Source: Halorubrum salinum
GTDB lineage: Archaea; Halobacteriota; Halobacteria; Halobacteriales; Haloferacaceae
Length of the DNA: 64,000 nt
Assembly (NCBI RefSeq): GCF_024494575.1
Contig: NZ_JANHDO010000002.1
Span: 62,001-126,000 of the forward strand
Reading direction: 5' to 3'
Positions 1 through 9,501 of this stretch are shown here, piece by piece. The notes beneath the pieces are model-generated. The model was not told the DNA's origin. It worked only from the letters and a program-made list of their open reading frames with translations, and made no database searches. Position 1 is the first letter of the stretch, and each line of letters starts with the position of its first letter. The position numbers were made by a program, and so were the translations under genes.

Positions 1-608
1 CGACCACCGCGCTCGGCGTGTTGACCGCGCTCGGCGAGCGTCCGGTCGTCTCCTCGTCGCTCGCGGCCAACCCGCTCGAACGGAAGCGCGCGGTCGTCGA
101 GGAGGGGCTCGCGGCGAGCGGTCTCGCCCCCGGCGACGCCGCCGGCGATCCCCTCGACGCGGTGCGGCTGATGGGTGATCCGGTGCTCGCCGCCGCCGCC
201 GGACTGGTCGTCGGCGCGCTCGACGCCGGGAGGGACGTGACGCTCGCGGGCGGCACCCAGCTGGCCGCGGTCGCGGCGCTGGCGCGCCACGCCGGCGTCG
301 ACCGCCGGCTACCGCTCGCGACGACGGCGTTCGTCGCGGACGATCCGACCGCGGACGTGGCGGAACTCGCCGGCGACCTCGATCTCTCCGTTACCGCCAC
401 CGACCCCGAGTTCGGGTCGAGCGACCATCCAGCGATGGCGGCGTACGCCCGCGGAGAGGCGAAGGAGGGCGTCGGCATGGGCGGCGCGCTGGCGCTCGCC
501 GACCGCGCGGACGTCTCGACTGCGGCCGTGCGAGACCGCGTCGCGGCGATCACCGACCGGCTGCTGGCCGAGCGCGAGGCCGCGGACGCGGTCGGGGGCA
601 CGCGATGA
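1..608 (+). CDS. cobT: Archaeal CobT-like phosphoribosyltransferase (5' partial)
   Basis: The reading frame is open from the window edge, so the N-terminus is missing. The visible ~200 residues match the C-terminal part of the archaeal CobT-like family (UPF0284), proposed to activate the lower-ligand base as its alpha-ribotide for cobamide assembly. Family-like segments are the Gly-rich [18 protein letters not shown] stretch and the C-terminal [13 protein letters not shown]. The stop overlaps the start of the next gene by 4 bases (ATGA), so it is the first visible member of the nine-gene cobamide operon. Function rests on family and context; the biochemistry of this archaeal family is less settled than for bacterial CobT. 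Confidence 0.75.
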   Translation, partial: TTALGVLTALGERPVVSSSLAANPLERKRAVVEEGLAASGLAPGDAAGDPLDAVRLMGDPVLAAAAGLVVGALDAGRDVTLAGGTQLAAVAALARHAGVDRRLPLATTAFVADDPTADVAELAGDLDLSVTATDPEFGSSDHPAMAAYARGEAKEGVGMGGALALADRADVSTAAVRDRVAAITDRLLAEREAADAVGGTR

Positions 609-1930
609 GGGGAGTCGTCCTCGGCGGCGTCAGCTCGGGCGTGGGCAAGACCGTCGCCGCGCTCGCGGCGATCCGCGCGCTCTCCGACGCCGGCCACGCG
701 GTCCAGCCGGCGAAGGCGGGGCCGGACTTCATCGACCCGAGCCACCACGCGCAGGTGACGGGGCGGCCCTCGCGCACGCTCGACCTGTGGCTGCAGGGCG
801 AGGCGGGGCTCCGCCGGAACTACGCCCGCGGTGAGGGAGACATCTGCGTCGTCGAGGGCGTCATGGGACTGTACGACGGCGACAAGTCGAGCACGGCCGC
901 CGTCGCCGAGGCGCTCGACCTCCCGGTGGTGCTCGTCGTCGACGCGAGCGCGGGCATGGAGAGCGTCGCCGCGACCGCGCTCGGCTTTCGGACGTACGCG
1001 GAGCGCGCCGGCCGCGACGTCGACGTCGTCGGCGTGATCGCCCAGCGCGCCCACGGCGGCCGGCACGCCCGGGGGATTCGCGAGGCGCTCCCGGACGAGA
1101 TGACGTACTTCGGCCGGATACCGCCGCGCGACGACCTGGAGATCCCGGAGCGACACCTCGGGCTCCACATGGGCGAGGAGTCGCCCCTCTCAGAGGACGC
1201 GCTCGACGCGGCCGCCGAGGGGATCCGGACCGAGCGGCTCGTCGAAGCCGCCCGGGAACCGACGCCGGTCGCCGACTCCCCCGACGCGGCTGCGACCTCC
1301 GACGCGCAGGCGGCCGCCGGCGACCGCCCGCGCGTCGCGCTCGCCCGCGACGACGCCTTCCGGTTCGTCTACCCGGCTACCGTCGAACGGCTGCGCGAGC
1401 GCGCGACCGTGATCACCTTCGAGCCGACCGCGGGCGACCCGCTTCCCGCCTGCGACGGCGTCTACCTCCCCGGCGGCTACCCGGAGAACCACGCCGCGGC
1501 GCTGGCTGAGGCCCCGGGGCTCTCCGACGTCGCCGACGCGGCCGCGGACGGGACGCCGGTACTCGGCGAGTGCGGCGGGCTGATGACGCTCGCCGAGTCG
1601 CTGACGACCGTCGACGGCGACACGCACCGAATGGCGGGCGCGCTCCCGGCCGACGTGACGATGCGCGAGCGGTATCAGGCGCTCGACCACGTCGACCTGC
1701 TCGCGACCCGGGACGCGCCGACCGCCGCGTCGGGCGAGACGCGCCGCGGCCACGAGTTCCACTACTCGTCGGCCGAGGTCGACTCCGATGCGCGGTTCGC
1801 CTTCGACGTCGAGCGCGGGACCGGCATCGACGGCGAACACGACGGGCTGATCGAAGGCCGAACGCTCGGGACGTACTGCCACCTCCACCCCGAGAGCGGG
1901 GCGTTCGACGCGTTCCTCGACGGGCTGTGA
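605..1930 (+). CDS. cbiA: Cobyrinate a,c-diamide synthase (CbiA/CobB)
   Basis: An ATP-dependent amidotransferase that uses glutamine to amidate the a and c side chains of the corrin ring. Its 441 residues are normal for the family. The N-terminal dethiobiotin-synthetase-like domain has the P-loop [10 protein letters not shown] at residues 7-16. The C-terminal class I glutamine amidotransferase domain has its nucleophile in GECGGL (Cys323) and a late His in the YCHLHPE segment. A low-complexity Asp/Ala linker near residues 215-240 separates the domains, as is common in haloarchaea. It starts inside the stop of the CobT-like gene and ends 2 bases before cbiB. Confidence 0.93.
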   Translation: MRGVVLGGVSSGVGKTVAALAAIRALSDAGHAVQPAKAGPDFIDPSHHAQVTGRPSRTLDLWLQGEAGLRRNYARGEGDICVVEGVMGLYDGDKSSTAAVAEALDLPVVLVVDASAGMESVAATALGFRTYAERAGRDVDVVGVIAQRAHGGRHARGIREALPDEMTYFGRIPPRDDLEIPERHLGLHMGEESPLSEDALDAAAEGIRTERLVEAAREPTPVADSPDAAATSDAQAAAGDRPRVALARDDAFRFVYPATVERLRERATVITFEPTAGDPLPACDGVYLPGGYPENHAAALAEAPGLSDVADAAADGTPVLGECGGLMTLAESLTTVDGDTHRMAGALPADVTMRERYQALDHVDLLATRDAPTAASGETRRGHEFHYSSAEVDSDARFAFDVERGTGIDGEHDGLIEGRTLGTYCHLHPESGAFDAFLDGL

Positions 1931-1932
1931 CG

Positions 1933-3006
1933 ATGTCGCCCGCCTCCGATCTCGGCCCCGCGCTCGCCCCTCCCGCCTCTGCCCTCGCTTCGGTCGCCCC
2001 CGCGATCGCCGCGCTCGCGCTCGCCGTCGCGGCCGACCTCGCGGCCGGAGAGCCTCCGAGCCGTCTCCACCCGGTCGCGTGGTTCGGCTCGCTCGTCGGC
2101 CGCGTCGACCGCGAGTGGAGTCGCCCTCGCCTCGTCGGCGTCGCGGTCGCGGTCGCGCTCCCGCTCGCGGCCGCCGCGACCCTCGGCGGCCTCGTCGCGG
2201 TCGCGGCGGAGTTCGGCCCTCGGGCGGCCGGGAGTTCGGTCCTCGCCATCGCCGTCGCGGCCGTCGTCCTCTCCGCGAGCGTGAGCCTCCGGATGCTGCT
2301 CGACGTCACGACGGACGTGGTCGCCGCGACCGAGACGGACCCGGCCGCCGCCCGCGAGTCGGTCCGGGCGCTCGTGGGCCGCGACCCGTCGGCGCTCTCG
2401 CCGGCCGAGATCCGGAGCGCGGCCGTCGAGAGCGCGACGGAGAACCTCGCAGACGGGTTCGTCGCTCCGCTGTGGTGGTTCGCGGTCGGCGCGGCGGTCG
2501 GCGCGGTTCTCGACGCGTTCGCCGCGCCGACCGGAGCCGCGCTCTCGACCTCGCTCGTCCTCCCGCTCGGAGTCTCCGCCGCGGTCTGGGTCAAGGGGGT
2601 GAACACGCTCGACTCCATGCTCGGCTACCGGACGAAGCCGGTCGGCGGGGCGAGCGCGCGGCTCGACGACCTCGCCATGTACCTCCCCGCCCGCGCGAGC
2701 GCCGGGTGTCTCGCCGTCGCCGCGCTCTCGGTCGGCGGCTCCCCCATCGGCGTCCTCCGGCGCGCCCGCCCGTGGGCCCGCGAGCCCGCCTCGCCGAACT
2801 CGGGCTGGCCGATGGCGACCGGCGCGGCCGCTCTCGGCGTGCGGCTCGAAAAACCCGGGAACTACGCGCTCAACCCCGCCGTCGACCCACCGACCCCGGC
2901 CGACGCCGAGCGCGCGGCGCGGCTCGTCGCGGTGGGCGGCGGCGTCGCGGTCGCGGTCGCGGCCGGGTGGCTGCTCGCGCTCTCGGGGGTGACGGCGTGG
3001 CTCTGA
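1933..3006 (+). CDS. cbiB: Adenosylcobinamide-phosphate synthase CbiB
   Basis: A membrane protein of 357 residues that joins an aminopropanol (phosphate) arm to adenosylcobyric acid. The ATG at 1933 is chosen because it follows the cbiA stop by 2 bases; the frame is open further upstream only because of high GC. Several Ala/Val-rich membrane segments are visible. Family motifs include RLHPVAWFG near residue 38, SATENLADGFVAPLWW, and KGVNTLDSMLGY followed by FGxxSARLDD-like GGASARLDDLAMY. The cobS GTG lies 10 bases inside its 3' end, suggesting translational coupling. It should act together with the CobD product encoded 1.6 kb downstream, which supplies the arm. Confidence 0.92.
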   Translation: MSPASDLGPALAPPASALASVAPAIAALALAVAADLAAGEPPSRLHPVAWFGSLVGRVDREWSRPRLVGVAVAVALPLAAAATLGGLVAVAAEFGPRAAGSSVLAIAVAAVVLSASVSLRMLLDVTTDVVAATETDPAAARESVRALVGRDPSALSPAEIRSAAVESATENLADGFVAPLWWFAVGAAVGAVLDAFAAPTGAALSTSLVLPLGVSAAVWVKGVNTLDSMLGYRTKPVGGASARLDDLAMYLPARASAGCLAVAALSVGGSPIGVLRRARPWAREPASPNSGWPMATGAAALGVRLEKPGNYALNPAVDPPTPADAERAARLVAVGGGVAVAVAAGWLLALSGVTAWL

Positions 3007-3851
3007 TCGCCGCTCTCGCCGCCGCCCTGCGAGACGCCCCCGCCGCGCTCCGGGGCGCGCTCGGCTTCCTCACCCGGATCCCGGTCGGCAGCGACGCGGC
3101 CGCGTGGGAGGCGTTCTCGCGGTCGCCGTGGAGCCTCCCGGCCGTCGGCTACCTCGTCGGCGCGCTCGTCGCCCTGCCGCTCCTCGCTCCCGTGCCCGCG
3201 CCGACGGCGGCGCTCGGGTTCGTCGTCGGCGTCTACGCGCTGACGGGGATCACCCACCTCGACGGGGTGGCGGACCTCGGAGACGCCGCGGTCGTCCACG
3301 GCGACGCCGACGCGCGCCGTGAGGTGTTGAAAGACGCCGCGCTCGGCGTCGGCGGCACCGTCGCGCTCACGCTCGTCCTCCTCGGACTCGCGACCGCCGG
3401 GCTGTCGCTAGCGCGGATCGCCGGATCGTCTCCCGTCACCCCGGTCGCCGGGTCGTCGCCCGCCCCCTCGGCCGCCCCGGCCGCCGCGGTCGCGATCGTC
3501 GTCCTCGCCGAGGTGGGAGCGAAGGCCGCGACGGCGACGCTCGTCTGCGTCGGCGACGCCGCCCACGAGGGGCTCGGATCGGCGCTCGCCGACGGGGTCG
3601 CCCCCCGCGACGCGCTCGCCGTCCTCGTCGTCGCGACCCCCGCAGCGGCCCTCGCGTGGGCGGCCGTCGGTTCCTCGGCCGTGGCTCTCGTCGCCGTCGC
3701 GTTCGTCGCCGCGTTCGGGGTGGCCGCCGCGCTCTGTCGGTGGAGCGCGCGGCGGCTCGGCGGGATCTCCGGCGACGTGCTGGGCGCGACGACCGAGCTG
3801 GCGCGCGTCGCCGCGTTACACGCGGGGGTGATCGCGTGGACGCGCTTCTGA
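2997..3851 (+). CDS. cobS: Cobalamin synthase CobS (adenosylcobinamide-GDP ribazoletransferase)
   Basis: An integral membrane enzyme of 284 residues that joins adenosylcobinamide-GDP to the alpha-ribazole ligand, the last step of nucleotide-loop assembly. The GTG at 2997 is chosen: it overlaps the cbiB stop and gives the expected N-terminus with FLTRIPVG. The acidic active-site region GITHLDGVADLGDA and a following HGDADARREVLKD are typical CobS signatures. Several hydrophobic helices follow, and the C-terminus has RLGGISGDVLGATTE, the second conserved polar motif. The stop overlaps the cobY start by about 16 bases. Confidence 0.92.
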   Translation: MALIAALAAALRDAPAALRGALGFLTRIPVGSDAAAWEAFSRSPWSLPAVGYLVGALVALPLLAPVPAPTAALGFVVGVYALTGITHLDGVADLGDAAVVHGDADARREVLKDAALGVGGTVALTLVLLGLATAGLSLARIAGSSPVTPVAGSSPAPSAAPAAAVAIVVLAEVGAKAATATLVCVGDAAHEGLGSALADGVAPRDALAVLVVATPAAALAWAAVGSSAVALVAVAFVAAFGVAAALCRWSARRLGGISGDVLGATTELARVAALHAGVIAWTRF

Positions 3852-4573
3852 TGTGTGGCGGCCGCGGGACGCGTCTCGGCGGCGACGCGGAGAAGCCGCT
3901 TGTCACGGTCGCGGGGCGGCCGATGGTCGGCCGCGTGCTCGCGGCGCTGGCCGAGAGCCGGATCGAGCGGGTACACGCCGTGGTCTCGCCGCACGCGACC
4001 GCGACGCGGTCGCACCTCGCGGAGCGCGCCGCGGCGCGCGGAGACTCGGATACCGACCTCCGGATCGTCGACGCTCCGGGCGACGGGTACGTCCCCGACC
4101 TCCGGTACGCGCTTGGCGTGGGCGACGCCGCCGACGCCGAGACGGCCGCAGACGCCAAGACGGCCGCCGCCGCCGCCGACGCCGATATCGACACCGCCGA
4201 TCCCCCAGTGCTCACCGTCGCCGCGGACCTCCCGCTTCTCGACGGCGAGGCGGTCGACCGCGTGCTCGACGCCGCCGAATCGGCCGCGTCGCCCTCGCTT
4301 ACGGTCTGCGTGCCCGCGGCTCGAAAGCGCGACCTCGGCGTCAGCGCGGACGACCCGTTCGAAGTCGAGGGCCGCGCCGTTATCCCGGCGGGGATCAACG
4401 TCGTGGGCGGCCTCCGTGGCGTCGCTGGCGACGGCGCGGACGCGCCCGGCGACGACCCCCTCGACGACGCCGTCCACCTCACCGACGATCGCCGGCTCGC
4501 CGTCAACGTCAACTACCCGTCGGACGTCCGGATCGCCGAGGCGCTCCTCGCGGAGGGGCAGACGACTCGCTGA
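3836..4573 (+). CDS. cobY: GTP:adenosylcobinamide-phosphate guanylyltransferase CobY
   Basis: The archaeal enzyme that replaces bacterial CobU and guanylates adenosylcobinamide-phosphate. It has 245 residues from the GTG at 3836, which overlaps the end of cobS. The N-terminal nucleotidyltransferase signature LLMCGGRGTRL (residues 4-14) is followed by EKPLVTVAGRPM. A mid-protein Asp-rich segment ending in VAADLPLLDGEAVDRVL holds the expected metal-binding acidic residues. An Ala/Asp-rich insertion near residues 98-120 is probably haloarchaeal linker sequence. There is no kinase domain, as expected for CobY. A 36-base gap separates it from cobD. Confidence 0.9.
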   Translation: MDALLMCGGRGTRLGGDAEKPLVTVAGRPMVGRVLAALAESRIERVHAVVSPHATATRSHLAERAAARGDSDTDLRIVDAPGDGYVPDLRYALGVGDAADAETAADAKTAAAAADADIDTADPPVLTVAADLPLLDGEAVDRVLDAAESAASPSLTVCVPAARKRDLGVSADDPFEVEGRAVIPAGINVVGGLRGVAGDGADAPGDDPLDDAVHLTDDRRLAVNVNYPSDVRIAEALLAEGQTTR

Positions 4574-4609
4574 CACGCCGTTTCCACCGACTGACTCACC
4601 ACCCACGCC

Positions 4610-5725
4610 ATGCACTTCGACCGAGCCGCCGACCTCGACCGCGCGCCCCACGGGAGCAGCGACGACCCCGACCTGATCGACTTCTCGGCGAACACGAACC
4701 CGCTGGTTCCCGACGGCGTCGAGGCCGTCTACCGCGAGGCGTTCGACGCGGCGCGAACCTATCCGCCGGAGCCGCCCGCAGACTTCCGGCGGGCGGCGGC
4801 CGCGTACGTCGACTGCGATCCGGACGCGGTGGTGCCGACTCCCGGCGGGCTCGCGGCGATCCGGCTCGCCGTGTCGCTCGCGGTCGACGACGGCGACACC
4901 GCCCTCGTGCCCGCGCCGAGCTTCGGCGAGTACGCACGCGAGATCCGGCTGCAGGGCGGTGACCCCGCCTTCGTCTCCCCGGAGTCGATCCTCGACGCCG
5001 ACCCCGGGGACCACGCGCTCGCCGTCGTCTGCGCGCCGAACAACCCCACGGGAACGGACTACGACCCCGACTCGCTGGAGCGGTTCGCGGCGCGCTGTCG
5101 GGCGGCCGACACTCCACTTCTCGTCGACGAGGCGTTCCGCGGGTTCACCGACCGCCCCTCGCTCGCGGGGACCGACGGCGTGATCGTCGCCCGTTCGCTC
5201 ACGAAGCTGTTCGGGCTCCCCGGGATCAGGGCGGGTTTCGCCGTCGCGACCGGCGACCTCGGCGCGGCGCTGCGCGGCGCGCGGCGCGCGTGGAACGTAA
5301 GCGCGCCGGCGCTCGCGACCGGAGCGCACTGCATGCGACGAGACGAGTTCGTCCGAGAGACCCGCGACCGCGTGCGGACCGAGCGCGAGCGGCTTCGCGA
5401 CGCCCTCCGGACGCGGTACGCGGTCGCGCCCTCGAACGCCCCGTTCCTGCTCGTCGACGTGGGAGGTGGCGGCGATGACGGCGACGCCGCCGACCGCTCC
5501 GTCGCCGAGGTCGTCGCGACGGCCCGGGAGCGCGGCGTCGCGGTCCGCGACGCGACCACCTTCCGCGGGCTCGACTCGCACGTCCGCGTCGCGGTCCGCC
5601 GCCCGGCAGAGAACGACCGGCTGCTCGCGGCGCTCGGGGTCGACGCCGACTACGACGATGATCGCGACGCCGCCCTCGTCGACCGCGGCGACACCCCGTC
5701 TCGGGAGGTGGACGACGGTGTTTGA
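4610..5725 (+). CDS. cobD: CobD, L-threonine-O-3-phosphate decarboxylase-like PLP enzyme
   Basis: A fold-type I aminotransferase-like PLP enzyme of 371 residues. The N-terminus LIDFSANTNPL, the CAPNNPTG motif, LLVDEAF and the PLP-lysine motif SLTKLFGLPGIRAG are all present. HisC-type aminotransferases share these motifs. Placement between cobY and cbiZ argues for CobD, which makes aminopropanol phosphate for CbiB. A short Asp/Gly-rich insert occurs near residues 284-298. Its last 8 bases overlap the cbiZ GTG start. The remaining doubt is decarboxylase versus aminotransferase specificity, which sequence inspection alone cannot settle. Confidence 0.85.
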   Translation: MHFDRAADLDRAPHGSSDDPDLIDFSANTNPLVPDGVEAVYREAFDAARTYPPEPPADFRRAAAAYVDCDPDAVVPTPGGLAAIRLAVSLAVDDGDTALVPAPSFGEYAREIRLQGGDPAFVSPESILDADPGDHALAVVCAPNNPTGTDYDPDSLERFAARCRAADTPLLVDEAFRGFTDRPSLAGTDGVIVARSLTKLFGLPGIRAGFAVATGDLGAALRGARRAWNVSAPALATGAHCMRRDEFVRETRDRVRTERERLRDALRTRYAVAPSNAPFLLVDVGGGGDDGDAADRSVAEVVATARERGVAVRDATTFRGLDSHVRVAVRRPAENDRLLAALGVDADYDDDRDAALVDRGDTPSREVDDGV

Positions 5726-6551
5726 CGCGACCGTCAGCGAGGGCGTCCTCCGGCTGCGTCGGCCGGGGACGCGCTGGCTCTCGACCGGCTGGGCCGGGGG
5801 ACGATCCCGGGGGGACGCGGCCTACAACGTCTCGGTGCCCGAGGGGTTCGACCGGACCGACCTCGCGGCGTACCGCGACGATCGGCTGGCGCGAGCGGGG
5901 TTCGGCGGGAAGGCGAGCAACCGCGACGCCGACCACGACGATGATCGCGACGCCACTGCCGATCGCGCTGACCGCGCCGACCGCGCCGACCGCGCCGCCC
6001 CGCCCACGCTGTTCACCGGCGTGGCGATGGAACACGCCCGCGGCGCGCGCCGCGGTCCGGTCGTCGCGTACGCGACCGCCGGGCTCTCGAACCCGGCGAC
6101 GCTGCTGATGGCTCCCGGAGACGACGCGACCACCGAGGCCGTCCGTACGACCGCGGCCGACCCGTCCCCCTCGGCCGACGCGGCCGAGTCCCCCTCGCAC
6201 CGACCCGGAACGGTCAACCTGATCGTCGGGACGACGAGACGGCTCGCGCCCGGTGCCGCGGCGAATCTCGTCGCCGTCGCGGCCGAGGCGAAGGCGGCGA
6301 CGCTGCTGGCGACGGCCGGCGTGCCGGGGACGACGAGCGACGCCGTGGTCGTCGCTGACGACCCGGCCGGCGATCTGGCATCCTTCTCGGGCAGCGCGAC
6401 GCCGGTCGGCGCGGCGGCCCGCGTCTGCGTCCGCGACGCGGTCCGCGCGAGCCTGCGGTCGCGGTATCCGGACGACGAGTTTCCCGGGCCGCCGGCCGAC
6501 GCCGAACACGGCGTCGTCGCCGACGGCCGAGCGGAGGTTTTCCACCCATGA
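5718..6551 (+). CDS. cbiZ: Adenosylcobinamide amidohydrolase CbiZ
   Basis: CbiZ removes the aminopropanol arm from scavenged adenosylcobinamide, giving adenosylcobyric acid that re-enters the pathway at CbiB. The product has 277 residues from the GTG at 5718. The family segments LSTGWAGG, AAYNVSVPEGFD, FTGVAMEHARG and ATAGLSNPA are visible, together with NLIVGTTRRLAPGAAANLVAVAAEAK. An acidic insert near residues 75-95 contains a short tandem Asp-Arg-Ala repeat encoded by repeated gaccgcgcc units, probably a surface loop expanded by slippage. Overlaps on both sides place it within the operon. Confidence 0.86.
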   Translation: MFDATVSEGVLRLRRPGTRWLSTGWAGGRSRGDAAYNVSVPEGFDRTDLAAYRDDRLARAGFGGKASNRDADHDDDRDATADRADRADRADRAAPPTLFTGVAMEHARGARRGPVVAYATAGLSNPATLLMAPGDDATTEAVRTTAADPSPSADAAESPSHRPGTVNLIVGTTRRLAPGAAANLVAVAAEAKAATLLATAGVPGTTSDAVVVADDPAGDLASFSGSATPVGAAARVCVRDAVRASLRSRYPDDEFPGPPADAEHGVVADGRAEVFHP

Positions 6552-7252
6552 CGACAGACACACACGACGACGGTACCGACGACGAACGCCCCGACGCCCA
6601 GTCCCCCGGCGGCGGCGCGGCTCCGGAGCCGGAGCCGATCTCGCCGGCCGCGCCCGAAGAGTTCGGCCTCGTGCAGGCGTGGTGGGGCGACGGAAAGGGG
6701 AAGACGACGGCGGCGATGGGGATGGGGTTCCGGGCGGCCGGACACGGCTACCGCGTTCACATGCTCCAGTTCATGAAGGGCGGGGCGGACAGCGTCGACG
6801 CCGTCCGCGGCGAGTACAACGCCATCGCCGCGATGCCGGGCTTCTCCTATGAGAACGCCGGCCACTACGGCTGGCACGGATTACTCGACGGCTCCGCGGA
6901 CGGCGAGCACGAGGCGAAAGCGCGGGCCGCATTCGAGCGGGCGGAGACGCTCGTCGCCGGCGCGCGCGAGGCCGACCTCTCGACTCCGTTCCCGCTCGAC
7001 GGCGACCCCGACGCGGGCGTCCACCTGCTGATCCTCGACGAGATCCTGTACGCGGCCGACCGCGGGCTCGTCGACGCCGACGCAGTCGTAGACCTCGTCG
7101 AATCGAAGCCCGACGGGCTCGAACTCGTCGTGACCGGTAGCCACGACGAGCCGACGTACCTCGACGGCGTCGCCGACCTGATCACGAACGTCCGGAAGGT
7201 GGCGCACCCGTTCGACGACGGCCAGCGCGCGCGCCGGGGCACGGAGTTCTGA
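6548..7252 (+). CDS. cobA: ATP:corrinoid adenosyltransferase (CobA/BtuR type)
   Basis: Transfers the adenosyl group of ATP to cob(I)alamin-type corrinoids. Length is 234 residues. An acidic disordered N-terminus of about 38 residues precedes the conserved domain. The Walker-type loop [13 protein letters not shown] is at about residues 46-58, followed by MLQFMKGG and [10 protein letters not shown]. The C-terminus has the family signature [43 protein letters not shown]. Its ATG overlaps the cbiZ stop by 4 bases, and cbiP starts 17 bases downstream. Confidence 0.93.
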   Translation: MTTDTHDDGTDDERPDAQSPGGGAAPEPEPISPAAPEEFGLVQAWWGDGKGKTTAAMGMGFRAAGHGYRVHMLQFMKGGADSVDAVRGEYNAIAAMPGFSYENAGHYGWHGLLDGSADGEHEAKARAAFERAETLVAGAREADLSTPFPLDGDPDAGVHLLILDEILYAADRGLVDADAVVDLVESKPDGLELVVTGSHDEPTYLDGVADLITNVRKVAHPFDDGQRARRGTEF

Positions 7253-7269
7253 CCGACGGTGACCCGCTG

Positions 7270-8895
7270 ATGTCCGACCCCGATCCCGACGCCCGAACCG
7301 TCCTCGTCGCCGGCACGGCGAGCCACGCCGGCAAGAGCACGCTCGCTGCCGGAGTTTGCCGGCACCTCGCGCGTCGGGGCGTCTCTGTCGCGCCGTTCAA
7401 AGCGCAGAACATGAGCAACAACGCCCGCGTCGCGCTCGCGCCGGACGGCGAGTGGGGCGAGGTCGGCGTCTCACAGTACGTGCAGGCCCGGGCCGCACGA
7501 GTCCCGGCGACCACCGACATGAACCCCGTGCTGCTCAAGCCCCGCGGCGACGGCGAGAGCCAGATCGTGATCGACGGCGAGGCGGTCGCGACCGTCGCCG
7601 CCGGCGCGTACTACGACGACCACTGGGAGCGCGCGCGGGCGGCGGCGGTCGACGCGCACCGTCGGCTGGCGGCCGACCACGACGTGATCGTCGCGGAGGG
7701 CGCGGGCAGCATCGCCGAGATCAACCTCCACGACCGCGACCTCGCGAACGTCGAGTGCGCGCGGTTCGCCGACGCCGACGTCCTGATCGCGGTCGACATC
7801 GAGCGCGGCGGCGCGTTCGCGAGCCTCTACGGCACGCTCGAACTGCTGCCCGAGGACGTCCGCGAGCGCGTCGCCGGCGCGGTGATAACGAAGTTCCGCG
7901 GCGACCCCGCCCTGCTGGAGTCCGGAATCGACGAGATCGAATCGCGAACTGGCGTCCCGGTCGTCGGCGTCGTTCCCCACGACGACCCCGGCCTTCCCGC
8001 CGAGGACAGCCTCTCGCTGCCGGACGAGGCGGATACCGGAAGCGGTGACGGAGTCGCCGGTGCCGTCCGAGGAGACGACGACGGCGTTCCCGACGCCGAG
8101 GCGGTCCGGATCGCCGTCCCGCGGCTCCCCCACATCTCGAACTTCACCGATCTGGAGCCGTTGGCACGCGAGCCGGGTGTCCGAGTCGCGTACGTCCCGG
8201 TCGACGCCGCGACGACCTCGACTGACACCCCGGCGTCCCTGACCGCCGACACGGCGTCGCCCTCCGACGTCGACGCTCCGTCGCCGTTCGCCGACGCCGA
8301 CGCCGTCGTGATCCCCGGCTCGAAGAACACCGTCGACGACCTGATCGCGCTTCGGGACGCCGGCATGGACGAGGCGATCCGACAGTTCTCGGGGCCGATA
8401 GTTGGCCTCTGTGGCGGGTACCAGATGCTCGGCGAGCGGTTGACGAACGCGGAGATCGAGGGGACCGGAGCGGTCACGGCGGTCGACGGCGTCGGCGTCC
8501 TTCCGATCGAGACGCGCTTTTCGACCGACAAGCGCGTCGAGCGGGTGACTCGTGACGTCGACACGGGGGGGACGGGTCCGATAGCGGGCGCGACCGGCAC
8601 CGCGACCGGCTATGAGATCCACATGGGTCGGTCGTCGCCGACGGGGGCGGTCGCGCGACCGCTCGGCCCGGAGAGCGCGGCGACGGCCCGAGTCCTCGGC
8701 ACGTACCTCCACGGTCTCTTCGAGAACGCGAACGTCCGGAACGCGTTCGTCGAGGCCGTCTTCGACGCGGCGGGACGGTCGCGTCCGTCCGGCCCTAACG
8801 CCGGCTCCGCCGACGCGCGGAGCCCGTACGACCGCGCCGCGGACCTCGTCTCCGAGCACGTCGACCTCGCCGCCGCGGGGATCGATCTCGGGTGA
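7270..8895 (+). CDS. cbiP: Cobyric acid synthase CbiP/CobQ
   Basis: Amidates the b, d, e and g side chains of adenosylcobyrinate a,c-diamide using ATP and glutamine. Its 541 residues are slightly longer than bacterial CobQ because of Asp/Ser/Thr-rich linkers near residues 255-280 and 318-340. The N-terminal ATP domain has [14 protein letters not shown] and [10 protein letters not shown]. The C-terminal amidotransferase domain has [11 protein letters not shown] with nucleophile Cys381, and the late [10 protein letters not shown]. It is the last gene of the cobamide operon; the next gene has its own TATA-like box. Confidence 0.95.
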   Translation: MSDPDPDARTVLVAGTASHAGKSTLAAGVCRHLARRGVSVAPFKAQNMSNNARVALAPDGEWGEVGVSQYVQARAARVPATTDMNPVLLKPRGDGESQIVIDGEAVATVAAGAYYDDHWERARAAAVDAHRRLAADHDVIVAEGAGSIAEINLHDRDLANVECARFADADVLIAVDIERGGAFASLYGTLELLPEDVRERVAGAVITKFRGDPALLESGIDEIESRTGVPVVGVVPHDDPGLPAEDSLSLPDEADTGSGDGVAGAVRGDDDGVPDAEAVRIAVPRLPHISNFTDLEPLAREPGVRVAYVPVDAATTSTDTPASLTADTASPSDVDAPSPFADADAVVIPGSKNTVDDLIALRDAGMDEAIRQFSGPIVGLCGGYQMLGERLTNAEIEGTGAVTAVDGVGVLPIETRFSTDKRVERVTRDVDTGGTGPIAGATGTATGYEIHMGRSSPTGAVARPLGPESAATARVLGTYLHGLFENANVRNAFVEAVFDAAGRSRPSGPNAGSADARSPYDRAADLVSEHVDLAAAGIDLG

Positions 8896-8921
8896 CCGTG
8901 ACCGGCCGATTCGCCTCCGGA

Positions 8922-8931
8922 AGGTATATTG
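8922..8931 (+). promoter_or_regulatory. TATA-like box before the thioredoxin gene
   Basis: The AT-rich run aggtatattg stands out in GC-rich DNA and is centred about 28 bases before the ATG at 8955. That is the archaeal spacing for a transcript beginning at or next to the start codon. It supports an independent promoter just after the cobamide operon. Confidence 0.55.
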
Positions 8932-8954
8932 TCTATAACGTCCAATACTGTGGC

Positions 8955-9407
8955 ATGAGCGACAGTGCAGATGCGGGAGACGGTGACGGGGAACTGAGCG
9001 AGCGAGAGCGTATCCGCGAACGGAAGCTGCGGGAGCTCCGCGAGCGGAGATCGGACGATGACATCGACGAGGAACCCGGATCAGAGACGCCGAACCACCC
9101 GATCGACATCGACGGGCCGGCAGCGCTTCAGCGCACGGTAGACGAGTACGACGTGGTGCTCGTCGACTGTTATGCGGACTGGTGCGGGCCGTGTCAGATG
9201 ATGGAGCCGACGATCGAGGCGCTCGCGCGAGAGAGCGACGCCGCGGTGGCGAAGGTCGACGTCGACGCGAACCCGCAGATCGCCCAACAGGTGGGGGCGC
9301 GCAGCATCCCGACGCTCCTCGTCTTCGCGAACGGCGAACCGACCGAACGCCTCGTCGGCGCACAGGATCGGGCGTCGCTGGAGTCGGCGATCGACGCGGC
9401 CGCCTGA
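8955..9407 (+). CDS. Thioredoxin-family protein
   Basis: A cytoplasmic thiol-disulfide oxidoreductase of 150 residues. The start is set at the ATG at 8955 because of the TATA-like box at 8922. A charged N-terminal extension of about 50 residues, rich in Glu and Arg and probably helical (ERERIRERKLRELRERR), precedes the thioredoxin fold. The redox motif WCGPC is at residues 76-80 and the cis-proline loop reads SIPTLL. The extension is unusual for classical thioredoxin and could act in partner binding. No signal peptide is visible. The redox partner is unknown. Confidence 0.87.
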   Translation: MSDSADAGDGDGELSERERIRERKLRELRERRSDDDIDEEPGSETPNHPIDIDGPAALQRTVDEYDVVLVDCYADWCGPCQMMEPTIEALARESDAAVAKVDVDANPQIAQQVGARSIPTLLVFANGEPTERLVGAQDRASLESAIDAAA

Positions 9408-9501
9408 ATCGCTCGCGGCACTCTTCGCCACGCTCGTGTTCGACCGTGGCGAGGACGGCCGGTCACGGAACCCCTAAGAACGGAGCGACCCCACGATCGG
9501 T

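Noticed and set aside
3233-5581. 782-codon minus-strand open frame across the cobamide operon
   Set aside because: It spans parts of cobS, cobY and cobD, all of which have strong family motifs on the plus strand. No domain is visible in the antisense frame.
7471-9363. 630-codon minus-strand open frame opposite cbiP and thioredoxin
   Set aside because: It crosses an intergenic promoter and two well-supported genes. The composition is that of an antisense shadow.
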